Origin: Rachycentron canadum
Lineage: Eukaryota > Chordata > Actinopteri > Carangiformes > Rachycentridae
DNA: 64,000 nt
Direction of reading: 5' to 3'
Assembly (NCBI GenBank): GCA_038496675.1
Contig: CM076652.1
Coordinates: 2,042,519-2,106,518 of the forward strand
Below, piece after piece: positions 10,601 through 25,014 of this stretch; position 1 is the first letter of the stretch; the number at the start of each line of letters is the position of its first letter. The notes beneath the pieces were generated by a model. That model made no database searches, was not told where the DNA came from, and worked only from the letters and a program-made list of their open reading frames with translations. Both the position numbers and the translations under genes were made by a program.

Positions 10601-13600
10601 AGGACGAGAATACAGAGCTTTGAATGTCAGTTATTCCCGTCGTATATATCTGCCCGACACGCAGAAATAAAAACAGAGTGAAGTCACCGCCCAGGTGCTG
10701 CAGGGATTTGTGACTCAGGCGCAAAAAGGGTCAGAGCTGCTTCGAAAACAATGAGGGTCCAAAAGTTCAGCTCCTGACTGTGCAGAAAACAAGTCAAAGG
10801 AATAGTTTCAGCTTTTTGGAAAAGGCCCATATTTTTTAACTTCTAAGATATATTTATGGACCCACATTAGAGCTTTTCCATTTTTTTCATGCCTTTGTGT
10901 TTCTCCTCATAGAAGAATGTCTTTAGATGTCATTTCTAAAAATGTCAGTGTGTGTGAGCGAGCTGACCTCCACAGCGTGGGCGTACTGCTCCAGCTTGTC
11001 ATCGATCTTGGACGTCAGGACGAGGGGCTGCGTCTTCTTGAAGCTGTTACTGATTCAAGCAAAACGGCAACAACAAATGAAACCAGTTAAAACCAGAGAC
11101 ACAGACCTGGAGTCAGATCACTCACGACGTTCGCTGTGATTTTGTTGATTTTCTTACCCTCACGAACCCTGATGTCTAGTTCAACAGTTTCCCTTAAAGG
11201 TCCCATATTTTAACTCTAACTTTAATTTTCTCAGTGATCATATAAAAATATAGCTGATTTCAGGGAAAAAACTCAGAGAAACCAAATACCAAAAGGTTTC
11301 AACACCCACTTTCACCCACTTTCTAAGACTCAGTCCAAGAAGGATAAACTTGCACATATTGTGCAAACAGTTTATTTTTGTGTATTTCATTCTCATATTG
11401 AATTTGTGCAAAACAGACATTATTTATTGTACATTAGTATTTTTACTTTACTAGAATTTTCTTTATCTTATTCATTCTTATTATAATTATTATTATTATT
11501 CCCCTTAAGACGTGTACGTGGACCTTTACCTTTAGACTATATGGACCTTGAATGTTTCGGGCAAATGACAAAGTTTGTCTGTGCTTATGAAAAGGAGTCC
11601 AGCGTTTTCACGAGTTTCTCTCGGCCTCTCCACGTTCACACGTTCACGCTTCAGTCAGAACCAGGAAAGTTTTAAGTCAGACCAGCACATGTGGACTCCA
11701 GGAGTCCTGATGTTGACTCACATCCGGATATGTGGGTGAATAAATTAAGGTTTGTCTGAAAGGTTTTTGTCTTAGTCTGTGCAGATCCAGGAGGGTTTCA
11801 TTCCTCCATCCAGCTGTCCAAACTCAACCTCCACCATCATCTTCCCCTTCGACACCAACCTCCCTCTTGTCCCTCACGTGATTTGATTTTGTTTTACAGC
11901 TCCAGATAGGAGCTGTGCTGCTGGCTGAGGTCATTCCCTCACGCCGGGGGAAGAAACCTCATCCATTATCTGAATCCTTCGCTTCTACATCTGAGACGCC
12001 TACTTTTTTAAGGAGGTTTACACCTAATGATGTCATGACTGATGGAGGGAGGGAGCAGCTGAAATGATGTCGGAGATGCTCCTGATCTCACTCAGTTGGA
12101 TCAACACTTTTAAAATAGTTTTTATGAGCTGCTTCAAGGTCCAAGGGGAAGTTTCCATTTATCTGTTGGCAAGAAATCTGAAAAAGTAATGTTGTATATG
12201 TTTGAGTCAGCAGCTCAACAAATACAGTGTAACTGGAAAGACTTAAACAACATTAAATTCATTGGTAATGGCTCAGATCTACGCCCAGATTTAATGGGTT
12301 CTGCTCAGTCTGACCTTTAACCCCAGCGGTGGGTGACGTCACAGAGGCCACGTCCATCTTTATTTACTGTCTGTGGTGAAAACCTCTTGATAATATCTAA
12401 ACTAGGTCCAAAAATAAGCATAGTCGAAGAGCAGCTGATGAACATAGTGAAGCATTTAGCAGCTAAGAGCCAGATGTTTCTCCCGGGAGTTGGTGGAGAC
12501 CAAACACAGAGCTAAAAAAGACATGACTCATCATGTTGCTCTGTAACTGCTGGATGTGAAAATAAGAAACTATTTGCTAAGAAATTCACCATATCAACCT
12601 AAGAAGTGATGATATGTCAGTGTTGAGTTCACAACTTGCTCCCACTGTAAAACACTGTAAATCTGAAAAGCTCTCTTTGCCTCAGTAAACTCATTTCTTC
12701 AGAGGCACTAACACTGCTGACGTCAAAGGTTCAGCCTGCTGGCCTCACGCCTCTTCTGAACATCACCCCCATTCCTCTAAAATAACAGCGTCCGTACAGA
12801 CGCTTCGCTCCTGCCGAGCGCTCCTCGGCGCTGATAACTACCTGCAGCAGACTGCCTGGAGCCGCCGGACCTCACCAACCACCAGAGAAAACACACGCCG
12901 CCTGCATCTGGACACGGTTAAGCAGAGCCATAAATCAGCGGCTGAGGAGGACCAAGCACTGGGAGAGGTGGAGAGGTCACCTCTGACCCTCTTCATCAGC
13001 GTTTACCCTCAGACAGCGGAGGGTGAACCAGCAGGAGGAAAGATCTGAGTGGGAGAAACGCTGAGTCGAGAGCGGAGTGAACGTTCGCTCCAGCTGGAAT
13101 CATCAGCTGTTCATTAGCCACATTAAAGCTTTTCCATTTTCCTTTTAAGTTATTATTTTTAAATGTGTCCCCAAGTCTCCACATATTCAGGAATCAGCTC
13201 AACCTCAGCTAATTATATATGTGTTGTTCTAGAGCTGATTTGAAGTTTCTCTCTTTATCTGATCTGAGTTCTGCTCATTCTTTGGAGCAGTAATGATGAA
13301 AAATCAGCTCCAAAGCCTCTAATGCTCTAAATATCTTATTGTCCATGTCTCTCTGTCTTTATTCTGTCACTACAATAAACTCAGAGCAACTTCTCCTCAC
13401 TCTGAGATCAGAAAAATACAGGATTGATCCCATTGACTTTGGCTACAAGCAGCTGACAGCTAGGCCTCTGAAGGAGACACTCTGATTGGCTGTGACATCA
13501 CCCACTGGAGCCAATAGGAGCGTCCCATGAAGCTTATTGACCTCCATGGGCTCAATAGGGTTAATGATAAAGTTATTTATCAATCATTTCCTGGTTCCAA

Positions 13601-16600
13601 ATGCAGTGATTTTGTCCTTTTTCTTTGCAGTCGTTTGTCTGAATGCTGGATTTGAATTTTGTGACCCTGTATAAATAAAGGTTTAATCGACGAATGGATG
13701 GACATTATGACGATGAAACTTTGCTCATTTGCTCAAATTCCTGCTGCTGAACGACTTTTTCATGTGTAAGAGTTTGTTTGGAGGAAGTGTTTCCAAAAAT
13801 AATGTACAAAAACATCCAGAATGATCTGCTGTTAGAGATAAAAACCGATGAGGACGTGGATCGAGATATTCACCTTTTCTTCAGCGAGCGGTTCAGGGAC
13901 TCTGTTCTCTCTGTGATCTGAAAATGAAGAAGAAGAAGAAGAGGTCTGAGGTCATTTTTCTGGTGAACACAGGAAGTTTTCCTCCGCGCCGCTGCCTCGG
14001 TTCAGAAGTGTGCTAATTGCAGCTCGGCTGTGCGTTCAGCCACAGACCGCCACGACGCCGTCCAAGGCAAACAGAGCCGGGTCTGCTGGCCTTCATCAAA
14101 CCGTACCAGTCATCGGAGCAGCTGCACTCCGGAGGCATGAGCAGAGGATGATGGGAACGTGCTTTTAACCCATAATTCCCTGAAGAACATGACACCGATT
14201 AATATACTGTATTTTTTATCCCATTTTTCATCTTTGTATGTTTGATTTTTCTGCGTCTCTCTTTGAATTTCCCGGCATCAAAGTCTGTACATTATTTTCA
14301 CAGTGTTTTTCAATTAGTTTCACGGACTGAACGCCTGCACATGCCCTGACGTGTCTTTCACAGACCACAAACTGATCTTAAACTGTGTAGGACACAGCCT
14401 TAATGATATTTCCCTCTTAGCACGCTAATTCGTGGTGGAACAGACTCTCTGTCTCATGTCTGTCACATGTTAGCAAAGCTTTCGTTTCACTGCTTTTAAT
14501 TTTCTCCGCCGGCAGCGGGGGACAGAGGCTCGGGAAAGGACCACTGTTTTCACTGACCCCAGAGGTCAGGCATCAGTCAGAGTCCCCGCTTTGCATGAAG
14601 ACGCACTCACACACACACACACTGAGCTGCAGCTGCACAATCCAACAGCAGCGTCAACATCTTCCGACTGTCCTGGATCTTTAGTTGCACCAGTTCTGCC
14701 TCTGCCTCCTTTCCCACCCCTTTAACTTTAGTTTCCATTATGTCATTCGTCAACTTTGCCGTCACTTCGTGGTCACTCATTCTGCCCGAGGAGCCAAAGT
14801 TGGAGCTCAAGTGAATTCCAAAATAAAATCGCAGTCAAGATTAACTTGTGTGTTTGTGGAACATACTTTTTTGTTCCGTTAAGATAAACGAGAACCGAAA
14901 GCTTTGGGGGTTTTGAGAGGATTTTTTGCAGATGATTCACCGTCGCATAAATAAACTGGTCTGCAGGTGTTACTCACTTTGTGTGTGGGAGCTTTGGGAC
15001 TGAAGGGACTGAACATCTCGTCCCCATCCACGCTGGACGTGCTCAGGCTCTTCATCCTCTCTGCAGCCTCCATCCTCCTCCTCTCGATGTCTTCCTTCAT
15101 CCGCCTCCTCTCCTCCTGCAGACGGGACACAAACACTGTTCACCTCCACGTTTCTTCATGAGACTGCACAGCTCTACTGAATGAACCAACCCCTAAAAAG
15201 TTTCTTTAGCAGCTACACGTTCCACTTCCTGTCTTTCTATCTTTGTCATAAAACCAAAACTCTGAAGAAGAAGCCAAAACACATAACACATGCTCATTTG
15301 GTCCATTTTTATTATAACAGTGTGGATTGGCTGTTTTTCTTATATTTTAGCAGCGTCACTTTGGATTAAATATAACCTTCAATGAATAACAAAAAAAAAA
15401 ACTCAAATGTTTTCAGTTCATTTTTACACAAGGTTTGAGGATTTTAATGATCCGTTGGGAGCTTTAACAAAAACATGGAGATTATTTTTAACAGGCCAAT
15501 GTGGCTCATAAATTCTACTTTCAGTAACTTTAGATGACGATCTGTTATATTTCAGTTAAAATAAACCTGTGTGGTGTGAATACCTAAACGCTACCTCATC
15601 CACTTTTCCCCATATTAATCCGCTAGTGAGTCACGGTCACCTCCTCTTTGGCGAGACGCTGCTGCTCCTCCTCCTCCCTCCGACGCTCCTCTTCCTCCCG
15701 GACTCGGCGTCTCTCCTCCCTCCTCCTTTTCAGCTCATCCAGCTCCTGCTCGGCCTCGACCTGCCGGTGTCTCAGCTGCTCCAGCTCCTGGCTCTCCTTC
15801 ACCTGGAGGCCCCGTCGGATCTTCTCCAGGCGCTGCTCCGTCTCCAGGATGGCCTCCGCCTCCTCTGGCTCCATGGATCTGCTACATACATAAAACAACT
15901 TTCATTTCCTGTCAGGCTGTGGACCGTCCAAGGCCTTTCAAGTACTTTCAAGGTCAGAGACTGACCAGAAAGTCAAACATTTACCATTGAAACAACAGCA
16001 TTTATTCATTGAAGACAGACAAATAAAAGGCACTACACACCTGGTGGACCTCTTTGTCTTGCTGCTGACGTAGGATGTCACCTCCTCATTGGTTGCGTCT
16101 CCGTTGGCGTTGCTGTGTTTCGGCTCCTGGTGAAGAAAAACCTTTGACGTGTAGGAGACTTTCACTTCTTTTCCTTTCTCCACCTGCATGTGAAAGATTA
16201 AACAGAACAGATCGTGAAACTCTTGAAATGTTCTTGTCTGAATGGAGTTGGGTTCAGGTTAGACTCAGGTTAGGATTAGACTCAGGTTAGGATTAGACTC
16301 AGGTTTGGGTTAGACTCAGGTTAGGATTAGACTCAGGTTAGGATTAGACTCAGGTTTGGGTTAGACTCAGGTTTGGGTTAGACTCGGGTTTGGGTTAGAC
16401 TCAGGTTTGGGTTAGACTCGGGTTTGGGTTAGACTCAGGTTAGGGTTAGACTCAGGTTAGGATTAGACTCAGGTTTGGGTTAGACTCAGGTTAGGATTAG
16501 ACTCAGGTTAGGATTAGACTCAGGTTTGGGTTAGACTCAGGTTAGGATTAGACTCAGGTTTGGGTTAGACTCGGGTTTGGGTTAGACTCAGGTTCAGGTT

Positions 16601-19600
16601 AGACTCAGGTTAGGATTAGACTCAGGTTAGGATTAGACTCGGGTTTGGGTTAGACTCTTTTCTAACCCTAGACCTTTTCCTACACAAAGAACAATGCAAA
16701 TTGTCTTTGCTATTTTCAGATCAACACAGTTGTCGTTTTCTCGTCCCAACATTGTTGGCACATCAACGTCTGAGACAGTTGCAGGATTGACCAATAAAAA
16801 TCTGGTCTGCTCTTAATAACATACATTTTGCACCAGGTTCTTTAGACCATGTGTTTCTAACCCTTGACTCAAAAATTTAGATCTGACTCATATATATTTT
16901 AAAAATATATTTTAAAACTTTGACTTGTCTTGAGGACTTGTGAGTGTCATTATTTGTCATCATGGACATTTGATCTTTGGACTTTTCAGATTAGTTTAGT
17001 CGCTTCATGACTTTTGATGGTTATCCAGTTTTTTTTTTGAGTCTGCATTATGGGTTGCATTATGAGACCTGGTTTGGATTTTTCTCCAGTTACACTAAAG
17101 TTGACTGATTCTTCCTGGAACAGTTTGGAACAACTCGTCTCCAGTAACTGAAGACATCGGTCTATATCAGACTTGTCTAGACTGAAAACTTTAAAACAGC
17201 TCAGTTCTTTGACGGGGAAACCTTACCTCTGTTTTGGGCCTTTGAATCTCCTGCCTCCTCCTGCTCATCACCTCCTCCCTCTTCCTCTTCTCCTCTTCCT
17301 CCTTCCTCGTCCTCTCGGCATAAATCACCTCCTCCTCACGTCCCTTCCTCCTTTCCACCTCCACCCTGGCCCTGTCTCCCTCTTCCATCTCCTGCCTCTG
17401 GAGGCAGCTGGAGGACGTGACCGAGGCCTGGACGGTCTTCACAGGTGCAGCTTTATTGGCGGTGTCCTCCTCTTCGTCCTCGTCCTCCTCGCCTCCCTGG
17501 CTGAGCTCCTGCAGGCGCTGCTGCCTCCGTCTCTCTCTGCGCTGAGTCCAGTCGCTGAAGCCTTCGTCCTCCTCCAGAGATGGAGAACTGCTCGGCTTGA
17601 AGTCGCTGTCGTACCTGAGAAAGGAGAAGACAGGACATGTTTACTGACGGAGTTTAAAATGATGTGAGGCAGCAGCAGGTTTCCTCTCGCAACTGTAAGT
17701 ACTACCTTGTGGCCGTGTCCCTCCACTAACCAGTCCAGTTAGAGTGCAGATTTCACCCAGTGGTTTGTGAGCTGCTGTTTTGAAGCCTAAAATTTTTCAT
17801 TTGTCTGTCGGCCATCTTGGTTTTTTGAAGTTAGAAGAAACCATATTTGGAGGAGAAGGTGGAGCTGAGGAGGAGTGAGGGATGGAGATGACCTGCTCTG
17901 TGCTTTCTCTAACAGGGACACCTTTTCTGGTACAGTCTGTCAGTCATAGGGTAGCCACGCCCTAATACCCCACTTTACCATCCATTTTCCTCTAAATGGA
18001 CCATCATTTAAAAAATGAACATCATGTTGTATTGAAGACTTGAAACTAGAGACTGAGACCATAAACTCATTAGGAAAACGTTTACTGAGCTGATAAATCA
18101 AGGGAGAAGTAGGGACATTTTCCCATAGACTTCAATACAACCTGACTTCTTTAACAACCAGTGGAGTCGCCCCCTGATGGTCATTAGAGAGAATGAAGGT
18201 TTAAGGCTCTTCAGCACTGGCTTCACTTTACAGACGCAGAAACCAATGTCGACTCTTATAGACAGTTACACTTTTGGCCACTAAATTCTTATTCAGTCCA
18301 AGAAAGCGTTTGTACCCAAGTTGAAGAAATCCCCAAAAGACGAGAAAGGGACGGACAACCAGAAAACATAAGGCCAAAAGAGCAGAACTCAGTTCTAGTA
18401 CTATTCAGTCTTTACTTCACAAATCAATGTCATGTGACATTACAATGAAACAAAAGAGAGGCCCAGCGTCACGGCGCCAGAGAAAAACCAAAAACACCTA
18501 TGAACAGACACATGAACACGTCTGTGTTTCATTTTAAAGACTATTCCTCCTTGTTCCATTGTTTGTGCACTCAGTGGTTGAATCCATTCAATGTTCTGTC
18601 CTGGTGGAGGTTTAATTAAAAAGCTTTTGGGGCGGGATCGTTAGTCCTGAGCTCAGTCAGAGCTGATGGGAGTGATTCTGACTGAACGTCTGAGCTTGAC
18701 TGTTGCAGCATATTTCAGCTTCTGTCTGTCCAAAGGCATTATGTGACCTTCAGAAAGGGGGGAAGTCAGAGGGGACAAATAACACTGCACAGAGTGTTTG
18801 AAATAAAACAGTGGCCAAGAATCACGGATTAGGGATGTTCTAAAAACGTCCTTTATCCAACCACACAGTCACATATTTAGCTCGTGTGATCACAGACCAG
18901 CGGCTGACGAATGAATGATTAGCATCTGGTTCAGCTGAAATAACAACCAGTGTAAATAGGGAATGAAAACTGGCCAGAAACACATGCAGTTTGTTTGGTA
19001 TTCTGATACAAGATACAAAGTCCAGTCCTCACACTGGTAATAACATGATAGTATGCATTTAGTAGTAGTATTTTCCATCCGTATGATGACCTAATGTACC
19101 TTTTCCTCTTAAACGTTGCCTTAGTGGAGTTTTGCGAGGCCTAAAAAACGGAGACCAAGTCTGGACCTGCATCTTTACCTCTCGGCCCTGTTGAACCTAA
19201 CAGCATTAAAGACGAGACCTGGATCCACAGCTTTATTTACACTTTGCTTCCTTCAAGACGTTGGAATTAAATGACAAAGAAGAAGGCTCTGTGGCTGATT
19301 TGGAGAAATGAATCTGTTTTATGATGGTTAAAGCTCAGTTAGGTTTAGACACAAATGGTTAGTGTTAGCAACAGATCAAGGATCGGGTTAAAGGAACTTC
19401 TTGGTTAAGGTTAGGGAACAATTACGGTTCAAAGAAATCAATGTTGACTGTTGTTTGGAAACAAATGTCTCCTGTGTCTGGTGTTTTGTTGACTTGGACT
19501 TAGTGTCTGCCAACGGACAACTCATAATTACTACCACTGCTTGAGAAACTTATGAGAGTTTTTCCCAAAACTTCTCCTTACTGAATCCATTACTGACCAT

Positions 19601-22600
19601 TAGTTCTTAATGCAAGTCTCAAATTGGCGTTTCAATAAAAACTTTACTGCCTTTAAAAACAAAAGGCAGCAGAATACAATAGAAACAGACTCAGACCAAC
19701 AAGACGCATCACTGAAGAGACAAAAACACCCGGGAACCTTCCTCACGTTAATATGTGAAATAAACACATTTTCCACATGATTTTCTGGTTACATCATCCC
19801 GTTGTGTCCTCTTCTTCTGCTGTGGTTTAACGGTTTAACCCTCTGGAGAATTAGCTCCACCCACCAATCACTCGTCAAGCCATCAACCGCCCGTCAACTC
19901 AGATTAGCATAACAGTAGTAGAAGGTATTTACATAAACATACAAAAAAAGAGTTGAGGGGTTGAGTTTCCTCATGAATTACGCTAGATGACCAAATCTTA
20001 ACCAAACCTGATCCGGACCAGAACCTCGCTGAAGGAAATGTCCTCGGACCCCACAGACACTAAATGTGAGGCTCAGGGTGGGTCGGCGCTGACGCTGCTG
20101 TGGCCTGTGAACAGAAGACGTGTGGAGGGACTCGGTTTTCCACCTGCTTCCATCTGCTGCCACGCACTCTTAATCTGCTTCGCTGGTGTTAAAGCTCCAT
20201 TTAAGTGTCAAACATTAACTCATCGTTAACTGAGAGTTGATTAATTAAACACATCATTAGACCGTTTTCCAACCATTAGCACAGTGTCTGCCCCTGCTCC
20301 CCCCCTGCTGATTTAAAGTAATGAAAGTGTGTTTTGTGTTTCCAGGAGCTGGCAGAAAGGAATTCACTCAGCATTCCCCACATGATTAAGACACTCAGCC
20401 GGCCGGCGGAGACCCCACTGCATGATGGGAGTCTCTCAGCCTGATCTCTTAGCAGCTAATCAGCCCCAATGGCCGTACATCAAATAAATGAAAAAACAAA
20501 CTTTTTCAAAACCAAACCAGACTGATCTTTATGCTAAGCTAAGCCAAGCTAACCACGTCCTGACTGCATCTCCCAACATCAACGTAACGCCAGGCAGACG
20601 TTGGACTCTAACGTGTGACGCAACCCAACGCTGGTTAATTCACTGTGACACTTAGCAGACGTTGGGGTTTTTTTCACGACTTTATTTGTTGGTATTTTAT
20701 ATGTCAGGATGACGTTGGGACAATCAGTCGCCAGCCAGTGTTCGGGTGCAAACCAACACCAGCAGTCACATGACTTCAACGTCACCTCCACGAAACTTCG
20801 CTACAAAAACCCTTTCCTCAGGCAAAGTGAGGAACAGTTTATATAAACACAACCAGGCTGTAACTGGTGAGTAGATCAGCTTTCATGTTCAAAGCAACAA
20901 CATATGTTTAGCATCGTCTGATTTAGACACTTGTCAGCAAACAGGAAATCTTCAAGAATCAGGACTGAGGTGTTTACTGAAGGGTTTAAATCACGTAAAA
21001 ATACATCAACCTTGTGTCAAAAACACCCTGAGACTTCAGGACAGAGGAACAGGAAGTGCTAAAATACAAACTTAAGTGCACTTTTTCAGACCAAGTAATG
21101 GTCTTTTACTGACTGTAGCTGTAGCTGGGTCCCAACCTATCCCAGGATTCATTGTGTGCCAGTAAAGCAAAAAACAACAACAGCCTGAGAATGACACTTT
21201 TAAATGCAAGTAATGGATTTTAGCGAACGGCAAAATGTGGTAAAACCAAGGGCCCGGCGAAAAAAAGTTGCAGGGTGTCAGGAGGCAACAGGAGCTGCAC
21301 TTTCTGACACAATGGTAAGGGCGGGATCAGCTGACAACGCAGAGCAAAAATCCTCCGTAGACAAAGCTTCGCAGACCACGTCCTTCGAAGGCCGCGGCCT
21401 CGGATTTAGGACACGGCTTATATATTATTTTACCACGTGTGCCACAGTAAAGTCAGTTACTTTAGCATCAGAGTTGAACTGATAATGTTGATCTTGAGAT
21501 TCTGCCATTTGTTGTAGTTTTAAATTTAATGTTAGAAACCTTTAACCACCACACAGAGCAGCAGAGAGCTGAAGTAACAAACTGCAGCTTCTCTTCTGAC
21601 ACAAAATGAGTTACTGTGAATGAAATTTTCTGAAAGAATAAATAAAAGACAGGGGAAGATCCCTGTAATTGGAAGGAAGTTAAACCAATGGATCATTGAG
21701 ATTCACTTCCTGTCGGGGTCTAAGGGCCAAAGAGTTTCTGTTCACAATGAATTTCATTTTACTTTCTCACTCAGTCTCATCCCTCTCATTAGTCTCTCCA
21801 GGTTGAAAATTCTCTTTTTTGTCAACAAAAAAACCAAAATCAACACTGAATGTCTTCAACTAACCAGCATTGTCTGGATATGGAAGCCATTGTTTTCAAA
21901 AACTATTAAAAACACATTTGTGAGCTGTTTGTAAAGAGTCAGAGCTGAAAGAATTTCATTATTACTGAGAAACAGTTGGTCCAGTGATGAGATGTAGAAA
22001 CATCCATGTTTGGTTTCAGCAAAACCTTAGGAAAGAGGATCGATGTAACATCTACCAACATCTGTATATCCAAACTTGACGTGTGACCTTCTTTGGGGCA
22101 GGAAATTGTGTAGCAAGTTTACCAGAAGGGGATTTCAAAACAGCATTACTTCACCGCTGCATCGGCAACAGAAAACCGTTCAATTACAGAGGAGCTGCCT
22201 CACGCCTGAGACCAGCTGAGCCTGTGATGCGACGGAGGTGAAGGTGTCGCAGGCTCAAACTGTCATTAAGACTCTGAGATTATAAGTTGGCTGAGACGCC
22301 ACAAGCTCTGACACGGCGGTGGTTTTCCCTCGAGACGCTTTGTAGTAAACATTCCTCAGAGGTTGTGTAATGAGAAGGCAGATGTGTGTCTGTCCTCACA
22401 TCAACACAACAGGGAGGCAAGAGGTTGTTTGCAGCTTTTCCCGATGGAAACATTTGTTTTATGAATCCAGACATCCGTGAAGGCCGTAAACTGACAAGAG
22501 TACGGCGAAGGAGGGGGAGGTGGGATGTCGGGCTTTAGGTCTCACAGCTGGGAAACACGATGACAAACTTTTAAACTTATCACCAGAAAGAAAATGCAGA

Positions 22601-24983
22601 CGTGCAGTTAGCAGCTTGTACAGGAAGTCGTTGGACATGAGGTGAGTGAGTGAATAATGTTCTGCACTTAATAACTTCCTCAGTTCCCATGATTATATGG
22701 ACGAGGAATTCAACCATGCTTTGTTCTTGTATTTGCATCTTTTAGCATGAGACCAGGACCGAGCTGCAAAGATGGATTCAATAATGTCCAGTGAAATCGT
22801 GCTGCAGCTCCAACGTCGGAGTTTTACATTGATTTTACATTTATATACCATTATCTTTATTTACCATGTTAAACATTTTTTTTCCATGCCGATGTTTGAG
22901 CCTGTTTTTTTTCAGCACAACCTCCTCTATATGAATTGAATTTTTTTTTATATCAACCAATATGTTGGATCCAGTTTCTCTCTATAAAAATCACAAATGT
23001 GCCGCATCTGAAAGTTTAAAATCTTGTGTTTTAATCGTACACATCAAGGTAAGGAGTGGTTCTAGTTGTTCTTTTGTTTTTCACATCAATGTAATCGGCA
23101 ACTGATATAAGTTAAACTGATGTACTGCCTCCTCCAGCTCTTTGTCCATGGTGTTTGCTTTCGTTACTGGTGCACAGCGAATCTTGGGAGAGGTTGGACA
23201 ACGAAGGCGCCGCATGTTGGATCCTTTGTTTCCCAGGAAAATAAGGACGCAGTGTTTTCACTGTGTTTGAAGGAAACTTCAAAATAAGACTAGTGACGCA
23301 ATCGGTTGAATGTGTGGCCTGGGACACGTGGGACACAGACCTGGAGATCACTTCCTTCACCAGATGATGGATTTATCAGTAGTTTATCTCTTGAACTCAT
23401 TATAAAATCACATATTTGTTCTTATCAGATCCTGTCCTGGGTGATTTTTTTTTTTTTTGCTCTCACATTGTAAACAAACCAGAGTTCAACTGATTCCAGA
23501 CCAAGGTTCGTGCCACAGCAGACAGACAGAAGTTTTCTGCTCCGTCTGTACTTACACGTTCTCCTCTGTTGGCGTCTCGTTTTCTGGCGAGGACTCTCCG
23601 GGCGTCGAGCCGCTGTTTCTGTGGCGTAGAGCCTCTCTGGCTCTCCGACGACGCTCCCTCTCCACCTCCTCGGCGTCCTCGATGCTCCTCTGAGCCGTCA
23701 GCCTGGGGAGGACACGGCGCGGTTAACAAAGGGGGGAAGTAACATAAATGACCAAAACTGAGCGAGGGAGGTTGTTACTGTGCATTTATGTTGATTACCT
23801 GAATCTGTACTAAACACAAATTAAATTATCATCTGTTTGATAACTGGGCCTGCAGCTAATGAGCTGAATCAATGAACCTGATCATTTTCTGAAAACTGAT
23901 TTTAACGATTGATCAGTTTCCAACAAAGTGTGGATTCCAAGCATTGACCTCTAGGGCTGAACAATTAACCAAACCCTGCAGTTGCTCTACAGACCACGAG
24001 AGTCTGGCTCCAGCAGTGAGTCAGTCCATAGACTCCATGTTAAAATGTCCAACTACAGCAGAAATAAACCTATAAACTTATTAGGAAAACGTTTACTGAG
24101 CTAATAAATCAAGGGAGAAGTAGAGACATTTTCCCATAGACTTCAATCAATTCTTGACGAATGACTTATTTTCATCTGGTGGAGTCGCCCCCTGATGGTC
24201 ATTAGATACAACACAGGTTTAAATCCAGGTTTAGAGACCGGAGGATCAGAGGATCCACTGAACTGTTGAAACAACAGCTTTCTGAGGCAAAAGTTCCACT
24301 GTGAAACTGCTCCAACGCACGACTCCTTTCATCGCCGGTGGTCAGGAAACCATAAAAGATTTAAATGAGAAACATCCTGTAACAGACGACACAGATTCCT
24401 GAGTCACCGTCGTCTCTCGTGGCCGAGCTCCGGCCCGAGGAACATCTGCCGAGCTCGGGAAGAGAAGTGACACGAGCTGTTTATCTGCAGGATAAACACT
24501 CGCGTGCTCTTCACCTCGTGTCAGCGTTACATCACTGTAGTTATGACAAACACTGCTAATCTTTATTTATCCACAGACCAAGAGCCCAACATGAACACGC
24601 CCTGGTTTACACCGCTCTCTGTCCTCAGTGGAGACATAAAACATTGTGTTTCTTGTCGAACATTTTCTCTGTTTGTTTTATTCTGGACAGATCAGACTCT
24701 AACGGAGAACCGACCAAAGACGCTCACTTTTTGGGTCTGTGATAATTCGGAGCTTTGGTCTAAACCGTTTTGATGGTGGGTTGAGATGATTTTACCGATA
24801 CACTACTAAGACTGCTTTTTTTTATTTTGTTCCTTGGTGAAACTATTTGATGTTTTTTGTAACATTAACTACATGACTTTTATTTATTTATGTTTTGTGG
24901 TTTGACTAATTGCATAAAACTCTGCGTGACTGTGTTTCCCTGATTTGTTTGCATGTGGACAAACTTCAACCAGAGTGAAGTTG

Positions 24984-25014
<31 letters not shown>

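Noticed and set aside
16250..16657. Interstitial telomeric repeat
   Set aside because: The ttaggg-like pieces are part of a 17-bp unit with agactcagg; no run of TTAGGG exists.
21204..21482. 92-codon open frame with KPRARRKK start
   Set aside because: It lies beside ccttcgaaggcc-rich MITE-like sequence in an lsp1 intron, has no splice partners and no recognised domain.
7429..23702. Separate caldesmon gene next to an lsp1 gene
   Set aside because: All exons chain in one frame with matching phases and no second start or stop, so one gene explains both sets of blocks.
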